From assembly GCA_027559495.1 (NCBI GenBank), contig JAMXSV010000017.1, positions 1,302,001 to 1,366,000 of the forward strand: a stretch of DNA of 64,000 nt, read 5' to 3'. Made by a program: the position numbers and the translations under genes. The notes beneath the pieces are model-generated. The model saw only the letters and a list, made by a program, of their open reading frames with translations. It searched no databases and was not told the DNA's origin. Each line of letters starts with the position of its first letter. Position 1 is the first letter of the stretch. This DNA comes from Aurifilum marmelostoma (Eukaryota; Ascomycota; Sordariomycetes; Diaporthales; Cryphonectriaceae). Below are positions 57,010 to 64,000 of the stretch, piece by piece.

Positions 57010-58415
57010 CGTGGCCGCGGAGGGGGTGGAGGGGGAGGGGGGAACAGCTGCCCGCTCCAGGTGGAGGTGGTTCGGACTGGCGGGGCGCTGGAGTCTGCAC
57101 GTGTTGGGCGGGTGTTGGTCGTGCAGCCGAGCTTGCTGGAGTGCCGGCAGCGGTAGCAGCAGCAGCAGCAGCAGCAGCAGTGTTGTACGCTGTCGAATTC
57201 GACGAGATGGCCCTGACGAGGCGGGGCCAAGGTATGACTGTGACGGCCGAGCAGCGAGGCGATGTCGTGGGCCAGCAGGAGTCAGACAGGAGTGCGGGAC
57301 GACGAGAGTGGTGGCGGCGGCGCTGCCTTGCACTATAGCAAGAGACAGCACAGCGGAAAATGCTGGTGGACCGTAGTGGCGGTGGTGGTAACGATGATGT
57401 TGCAAGCCTGCCGACTCCGTTGCGCAACGAAGAGGCCGAGACAGTCTGCATTCAGCAATCTCCCCTCCGCCTCGTACAACGACGTGCTGAGGTCAAGCTA
57501 ACAGCAATGGTGCTCCTGGAGGAAGATGGGTGACAACGAAGGGGCGTGGGAAGAAAGACAAGACACGCGAAGAACTGAAAAAGGAAGGGTAGAGGGGGGG
57601 GGTGTGAAAAGGAAGAAGAAAAAAAAAATCAAAATCCTGAGAACAATGCACCCCAAGGCGGCAGGGCTGAGAGACAAGGCGCAAACTCGGTTTGTAGGCA
57701 CAGAAGGCACAGAAGAGGTCTATAGCAGGTTTGACCTGGCCTCGGGAGCTGACTTGACCAAGAACAGTGAGCTGACCCACTGGGGCCAGCCCACCTTGCC
57801 CACCGTCGAGACCCAATTTTCCTCCCGTCCTGCCGGTGACACCCCTGCATAGGCAGTGGTCGTGTGTTTGTTACAGGGGTCCCAGTCACTCATTACGTAT
57901 GTATCCTTGTATGGATCAGAGTAATATTATGATATATACTTTGTTAACCAATCACCATATATACATACTAGTTTGTTCTTGTTGCATCTGTCAATATAAT
58001 GTATTGTTGATATCAGATTGTATACCAGTCACATATATATGGCTATGCCACATCAGAGCAGCTGGGACTATTTCAGCCAGTCATGGAAATCCACTAGACA
58101 CAGTCTGAGAGATACTCTCAACATGTTAATTGTGTGCTGGCGATTGTTCTCCACCTGCCCCTCCATCTTCTCTTGCAATGCTGGCACTGCTTGGGGCAGA
58201 AAAGTGGAAGAAGACTAGTAGAAATCTGATTACTCAAATAAAATGATTAAATAGGCCTGCTAGGGTATATTGCTGTTCGTTCCTCATCTCGTCGTGTTCT
58301 AGCCCTTGGACCCGACGCCCCCCCCCCCCAACCAGCTCACCCCCGCCGTTTTCCAGTCGGTTGACATAGCACCCTCAAAACACATCATCACCCCGTGCCC
58401 TGCTGCTCAATCGCC
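57010..58415. other. Intergenic: NMA111 upstream region
   Basis: No gene supported. (CAG)7-8 at about 57156-57180, G tract at 57594-57602, C tract at 58318-58329. The minus frame stays open from 57405 into NMA111 but encodes Leu/Pro-rich low-complexity sequence, so it is read as leader. Confidence 0.5.
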
Positions 58416-58451
58416 TCACTGCGTCTTCACATCTTCTCCCTCCCCTTCTCT

Positions 58452-58483
<32 letters not shown>

Positions 58484-59255
58484 TCGCTTCCTCCTCCTTT
58501 TTCTTTTCCTTCACAGCAGCAGCAGCCTTCTTCTCCTCCTTCTTCTGCACCGCTTTAGCCTGCGCCGCCTCCTCCTTCTTCCTCCTGGCCTCCTTGGCCC
58601 TCTCCTCAGTCGCGACCTTCTCCCCCCACCACCGGGCCACGAACGTAGCCAGCACCATCTCCAGCAGCGCCCGCCGCTCCTCCTCGTCCCCCATCTCAGG
58701 CACGTCCACCTCCATATCCCCCAGCTTCCCCTGCCAGAACCAGGGCCCCGTCACCCGCGCCACCACCCTCCCGTCCCTGTCCCTCTTCAGCAAGCCCTTG
58801 CCGCTCCACGTGTACCCTTCCTCCCGGAACGTGACGGCATGCCTGTCCCCGCCCCCGACCAGTGGCACCCACGACGACGTCTTCTTGATCCTCAGTTTTG
58901 TCGAGGGGGCCGACGCCGGGTCCCTGCTTCCGTCCAGCCTCACGTGATGCATCTCGAGCGTCTCGTCCCCCTTGCCGGCGCTGCCGCCTGGAGACGGCTC
59001 GTCCAGCGTGGCCACGCACGCGCCGCCGTCCTTCTCGCTGGGCGGCCCGCGGAACAGCTGCTTCTTCTTGTTGTTGTCCTTCTTGGTGGTGCTTATGATT
59101 GCCTTCGGCAACAGGCTGCTGCCGCCACCAGACGCGGCCGCCGCGGTGCTGTAGATGACGGCGTGTGAGGATGGCTCCTTGAAGAGCAGCTCGTTGCTGT
59201 TCTTGCCGTAGATTTTGCCTGGGGCATTTTCGATGCAGTATGTGAGTTTAGGCAT
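58416..59255 (-). CDS. Unknown protein with conserved-looking N-terminal domain and charged tail
   Basis: One exon, 279 aa, ATG at 59255, stop at 58416-58418. I do not recognise it with certainty. Residues 1-190 look folded: MPKLTYCIENAPGKIYG, HAVIYST, LEMHHVRL, SSWVPL, GYTWSGKGLLKR, GPWFWQGKLGDMEVDVPEM and LLEMVLATFVARWWGEK, alternating strands with aromatic residues, reminiscent of tubby-C/scramblase-like folds in small fungal proteins (weak inference). The last ~70 residues are a Lys/Glu/Ala helix (EERAKEARRKKEEAAQAK) ending in Glu-Gln repeats encoded by CTCCTG hexamers at 58453-58482. No signal peptide or membrane segment. Coding status is well supported by length, codon pattern and the WFW-containing core. 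Confidence 0.65.
58453..58482 (+). repeat. CTCCTG hexanucleotide repeat in coding sequence
   Basis: About five hexamer units encode the Glu-Gln repeat near the C-terminus of the unknown protein on the minus strand. Confidence 0.75.
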
Positions 59256-60313
59256 GTTTGATGTGTGAATAAATATTATTGAGGGCTTTGAGAAGGCAGA
59301 GAGGAGGAAATAGAACAGAGGAGGAGAGTAAGAACAGGTTCGAGGTGGACCAAAAAAATTCGTAGGCCTGGAACCAAGTCAAATTGTAGAATGGGACGGA
59401 GGGGGACATATGCTAGTATAAGTCACTAACAAGATACAGGCCCAATGATATGGTACCGGGGTGATGTCATGGTGTTGTACCACCAAATACAGTACACACA
59501 GCCAAGATATAGTACAGACAGGCACATCGTTCCGGCGCGCCTCAGGGATCTATCGAGGACTCATTGCCAGACACTGCGACGTCTATACAACCTTGTTCTT
59601 GGAAGAAGAAGAAGGGTAAAAAGTAAAATTCTATTGGCGGAAAAGGCAAACACGAAGGGCCACCCCCCCCAGAAGCTATAAAATCTACCCGATGGTGTGT
59701 GAAGGGTATGGATGGTGGTACTATCAAACAATACACGCTTGCCATATGAACACCAGGCCATGCGAGGTATCCCAAATCCCTTTCCTTCATTTCCTTTTTT
59801 TCTTTTATTCCGATATCCCAGCCCTCGTTATCTCGTGAAATGTTGTCCCGTAGAAACGACCACCCAGAAACACATCTTAGGACCTGTTCGTCGACCAACT
59901 CCGAAACCTCGATGCCAGATGTCATCACACGTTCGAGGATGGCGGAGATGTCTTTTGGATCGACAATTGCAAAAGGGACCGTCTTCGATGGCGTGTTCGA
60001 CTTCCGTCATTGTGGATCATCGATCATGATGATGATGGTGATGATGATATCTCCGCAGGGATTCACGGCCATCGACGTGACGTGCGAATATCAAGACGAA
60101 GCAGGCGAGCCGGGTAAACACCCGAACCAGTGATCCAAACAGATATCCTGGCAAAGCAGATCAAACCAAATGACACTTCCTTGCCATTGAAGCCGCGGCG
60201 ACAAGCCGCAAGTATTTGTAGGAAAAGCCTCTAGATGATGAGGAGCCCTTCCGTACCCAAGGCCACGAGCGAGAAAGGTCATCTCCCGCACACATGGAGG
60301 GGCGGAATACCGC
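59256..60313. other. Intergenic: unknown-gene promoter and J-protein 3' flank
   Basis: No gene seen. GAA/AAG units at 59600-59620, eight C at 59663-59670 and a short GATGAT repeat near 60026-60050. Confidence 0.5.
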
Positions 60314-62570
60314 TCACTTCATCATCCTCTCTCGATGAATGGCAAACAGTCGAACGTTCTTCTCGTGTTCATCGCAAGCGTCAGTCCACTTCTTCCGAAC
60401 CTCGCGGTCCTCCTCAGCCCAGGTCATGTATTCCTGGATCCCGGCGCCATCCCGCACTTCAAGCCAGGCAGCATTGCCAAGTTTCTGGTGGGTCTGAACC
60501 CTGCGAGCCGAGAAGTGGTCGATGAACTTGGTGTTGTAGGCATGGAACTCTCCCAGGTACGTGTAGAAAGCTTCCACATACTGCTTCCAGGAGGCCGGAG
60601 AGGGCTTCAAGCCTTGAACTGCCAGCGCCGGTGGTGCGCTGGGCGGTTTGGGAGGCTCTGGCAGAGCTTCCTGGATATTCTGAGACCTCGACACGGGCTT
60701 GCGGACAGGAACGTGACCTGCTGCGGCGCTTTGGAACGGAAGGTTCGACTTCAAGTCACCAAAATAATCGAGACCTGATGCGCGTTCGGCGAAGGGCTCG
60801 ACGTTTCTGAGGTCGGCAAAGCTGGCTCGGAACTCCTCACTATCTTCCGATCCACCAACTGCTGCTGCTGCTGCTGCTGGCGCAAAGTTGGGCTGTGGGG
60901 GAGGTGGCTTGCCATCACCCTTGATACCAAGGCCAACGTCTCCGGCACGCCACTCGGGACGCGACGGCGTGACAGGAATATTCCGCGCCCCATTACCGTC
61001 CGTTTGACCTGCAGGAGGATCGACGTCCATGGCCATGGGGCTGGGAGTCCCATCGACACTTGGACCCCGCGCCGCGGCGGCTGCTGAGCCCTTGGGGAGC
61101 TCCTCCACACCACTGCTGCTCTCGTCCGACTCGACCATGCCGGCCGTTCCCGCCGTCATACGTACAGGTTTCGGCTTCTTGCTAGAATTGCGAATCGTGC
61201 GACCGCCTGCGGCGGATGTCTTGTGCACCGTGGGTGCCTCGAAAATCTGAGGGTTAATTTTCTCGGACCACTCTTCAGGGTTGAAAGCGCCAGAGTGGGG
61301 CGACTTCTTCCCTCCCATGGGGGGACCGGTGAACTGTGCCTGTTGTGAGCCGTCTGTTGTGAAGGGAGATCTGCGACCTAAGCGACTGCCTGACTTGGAC
61401 CGAGGCATCGCCGGCCGTCCGGTTTCGTCGACTGGGGATCCCGCATTGAACTGCCAGCTGGTGGCATCCTCTTCAGCAACAAACCTAGTGTTGATGTTGT
61501 CGGTGCTGTTCCGCGTGAACCGATGCGAGTCGGCGACGAACTGCTCCCCGCTAAACTGGGAACCGAAGCTGGCGTTGATGTTAGCATGATCTGTGCTGTC
61601 ACAAGCCTGCTGAAAATTCACTGGGAGTTGGGATCCGTCCTGAGGAGGCCTGAACTGCTGCGGCTGCGGCTGCTGCTGCTGCCGGTGCCCATACTTGCTG
61701 GCAGAAAGCTGTCTAAGGAGCTGAGACATCTTCTGTTCGAAAGCATTCAGGCCGTCTTTTGGTGGAAGAGGCTTGTCCTCACTCGAAGACTTTTGGTACT
61801 GCTGAGTACGCGGCTCCTCTGGCATCTTGGAGGGCTGTTGGTTCAGTGTGCTGCTGTTCTTGTTGCAGAAGTCCCCACCGCCCGCACGACCTGTCGCTTG
61901 CTGGGCTTGTTGGGGAGCTTCGTGGTGCTGGGTAGAGGAAGTTGACCTGAAATGAGAAGACTGATCGCCATACAATTTGGAGCTGTTCTGGCGGCCGTTG
62001 TCACCAGCCCCATCCTTGGGACCTTCTGACGAGGACCGGTAGTCGCTGCTGGCCGAGGTGGTGCCTGAGGTCCGCTGCGCGTGGAAACCTGCTGCTCTTC
62101 CATTCTGGCCTTCTCGTGGTGGTACATTGTCCGAGTCATCGGGTACACTAGAGCTCCTCTGGCGGGGGCTGGCGGTAGAAGGGGCGTTCTCATCATCGTT
62201 ATAAGGCTTGCGTTTGGGCTCTCGTGTGCTACGCGATCGTCCAATATTGCTCGCGCCATTCCAGGGATCGAACTTCTCGCCGCCGTGTGTCTGGTAGGGG
62301 GTGCTCTGGCGTGGGTCCATGAACGTACTGTCGCGGTTATCGCCGCGGTCAGGATCAGGGTTGGACGGCGCACGGCGCCTGGCTCGTGCCGCTGAGGAAG
62401 TCTCGTTGAACAGGTTAGAGTGGGACCGAGTGGTAAAGTAATTGTTACCGGACACCGCTGGCTCGTCACCCGGGGACTCAGGCACGTAGCCTCCACGCTG
62501 AACACGGGCGCCAAAAGAGCCCTTGGGTTGCTTCTGAGGCGGAGGAGGACGCGGAGGAACAGGGGGCGGC

Positions 62571-62602
<32 letters not shown>

Positions 62603-63223
62603 ATGGTAGCTCGACGGTCTGCTGGTGCTGGGAGTCCTACTTGACTGGCCACTTGCTGTAGAGCCCCGGGCAGCCGCCTTGCCCTTGGATCCATATTTCA
62701 AGTCCTCCCATGCTTGCCAGTGTTGCCAACTATTCGTCGCGTCGGACTTCTTTGCCTGCGTACGACGAGATGCACCCGCCGTGAACTCGGCGTACTTGTC
62801 TGCGTTGGTCGAGGCCGACTGGCGTTTCTGCGTGGACGCAGCGGGCCTCTGGGGAAAGTTGGGCGGGCGAGGAGGGGGGAGCCCACTCCTTGCCGGCATT
62901 TGCCCAAGGGTTTCCTCTTACTCCAGAGGCATACGTTGCCCTCGCGCGGCGGGCCTCGGCATCGTACTTGCGCTTCTTCTCAGGGTCAGTGAGGATGGCA
63001 TGGGCGTGGTTGATGATGTTGAAGGCTTCATTCGATCCGCCAGGGCGGTCGGGATGTTTCTTGAGCGCTGCACGACAGGCTTCCGTTAGCTCTTGACCAC
63101 AACGACATGGGACGCAGCCGGCATACAGAGTTTCCTGTACTGCTTCCTGACCAGATCGATATCCTCCGTAGGCCCAGCTAGCTCGAGATCGGCATACAAG
63201 TCGCGTCGAGGTTCCTTCTCCAT
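60314..63223 (-). CDS. Large J-domain (DnaJ/Hsp40) protein with disordered body
   Basis: Minus strand, ATG at 63223. Exon 1 63223-63127, exon 2 63067-62922, exon 3 62848-60314 in the model with introns 63126-63068 and 62921-62849, giving 925 aa. The J domain is at the very N-terminus: DLYADLELAGPTEDIDLVRK, then KKHPDRPGGSNEAF with the HPD motif (37-39) that stimulates Hsp70 ATPase. The next ~650 residues are disordered (Ser/Pro/Gln/Asn), including ten Gln from (CTG)10 at 62573-62602. The C-terminal ~110 residues are helical (SWKQYVEAFYTYLGEFHAYN ... DREVRKKWTDACDEHEKNVR) and may bind a client or partner. The second intron could instead be a one-base frameshift at six G (62874-62879); see findings. 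No localisation signal is visible. Confidence 0.85.
62573..62602 (+). repeat. (CTG)10 trinucleotide repeat coding for poly-Gln
   Basis: Ten CTG units on the plus strand are read as CAG (Gln) in the minus-strand J-domain protein, followed by a Pro-rich stretch. Confidence 0.85.
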
Positions 63224-64000
63224 GACGGGCCTGTTCCGAGGCAGAGTGCCCGGGTCGCGCAGGGAAACAGATCAACAACAAAAGGTGAAAGGTTTCCAAG
63301 AGCTAACAGCGACTACATTGGAGGAGCGCGGCGAGTAGTGTTCTCAGAGCGCAGATGGTGTCGGGCAAGGGCGCGCGTCCCTTCGGAGGGAACGGACGAG
63401 GGGCAGGGCGGGGCAGAGCAGTTGGCGGTTGGGAAGGGATGCAGAAAGGGCGTCACCCCCCGGGCCTGTAACGGAAATGAATTCCCTGCTTGTCAGTAAG
63501 ATACCCCTCAGAAGGGATATGGGAGAAAAGAGAAGCAGCAGTTGTCCAACAAGAGGCAGGGTGTAGGCTTACTAGAGGGGTTGGTTGTGGTTGCTGAGCT
63601 AGGGATCAGCCGCAGAAGCAGTGTACGTGGGTGAGGTCGCGAAGATCCAAGAAGGGAGGTCGGAGTGGTAAGTGATGCCTAGAACTGTGACAGGATACTG
63701 CTGCTCTGCTATGCAGGGAAAGATCCAAACAAGATGCTTCACAAGAAGCAGAAAATGACTTGGTGCACAAGGGTGCTGGTGATGATCTCGACGTTGGGCG
63801 AGCGCGTGAACTTGGGCTCTGTGGAGATGGAGTTGGCTGTGACGTGTTGTGATTGGACCCAATTCTAAATAGGCAAGAGAGAAGAAGAAGAAGAAGAAGA
63901 AAAAAGAAGGTAAAGGTTGGGTCAAACAATGATGCTGAGTTTGACAGAGCACAAAAGTCCTTGGTAGTGGAAACTCCTCTGGAAAAAGGCCCAAGACCCA
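63224..64000. other. J-protein upstream region to window end
   Basis: No gene supported. The minus frame at 63599-63994 is driven by a poly-Phe stretch from GAA repeats (63883-63901) and has no domain. The region is the likely promoter/leader of the J-domain gene. Confidence 0.5.

Overview
The window is nuclear DNA of a filamentous ascomycete (Pezizomycotina, most likely a Sordariomycete). The evidence is short introns of about 50-280 nt with GTAAGT-like donors, monocistronic genes on both strands, and families such as a group III G-alpha, a HOG1/OS-2 kinase, an ASD-4/AreB-type GATA factor, NMA111 and SRF1. I cannot name the genus. I see no rRNA, tRNA, CRISPR, transposon or origin that I can support.

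Layout. 1-2008 (+) is the 3' part of a SYLF-domain protein, interrupted by a 1-nt frameshift. 2753-5119 (+) is arp9 (chromatin remodelling). 5861-6475 (+) is a RidA-like protein, 7761-8979 (+) a YeeE/YedE-type sulfur transporter, and 9566-10779 (+) a medium-chain oxidoreductase. 10957-12132 (-) is KRR1 (small-subunit processome). About 14449-16956 (+) is an AreB/ASD-4-type GATA factor with a long, probably alternatively spliced leader. 19330-19968 (+) is an unknown tail-anchored protein. 20214-21130 (-) is a mitochondrial K+/H+ exchange-related protein, and 22943-24084 (+) is an SRF1-type regulator of phospholipase D. 25108-27614 (+) is cullin-1. 34387-35820 (+) is a group III G-alpha, 39468-42689 (+) glycogen phosphorylase, and 46938-48205 (+) HOG1 MAP kinase. 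Four minus-strand genes follow: AVL9 (49485-51945), NMA111 (53634-57009, with a 1-nt frameshift), an unknown charged protein (58416-59255), and a large J-domain protein (60314-63223).

The genes do not form an obvious single pathway. Most are conserved housekeeping or signalling genes: signalling (G-alpha, HOG1), storage carbohydrate (phosphorylase), ubiquitin ligase scaffold, secretion (AVL9, SRF1), ribosome biogenesis (KRR1) and proteostasis (NMA111, J protein). The long spacers (27615-34386, 35821-39467, 42690-46937) hold only pyrimidine-rich leaders, simple repeats and long mononucleotide tracts as far as I can read.

The points most worth a second look are: two clear frameshifts and one possible one, all at C/G homopolymers inside otherwise intact genes; a RidA-like protein lacking the family's catalytic Arg next to a sulfur-transporter homologue; the multi-exon leader of the GATA gene; a TTAGGG-type telobox upstream of arp9; and a strong excess of long G/C tracts. 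I did not find a convincing previously undescribed system, and say so plainly.
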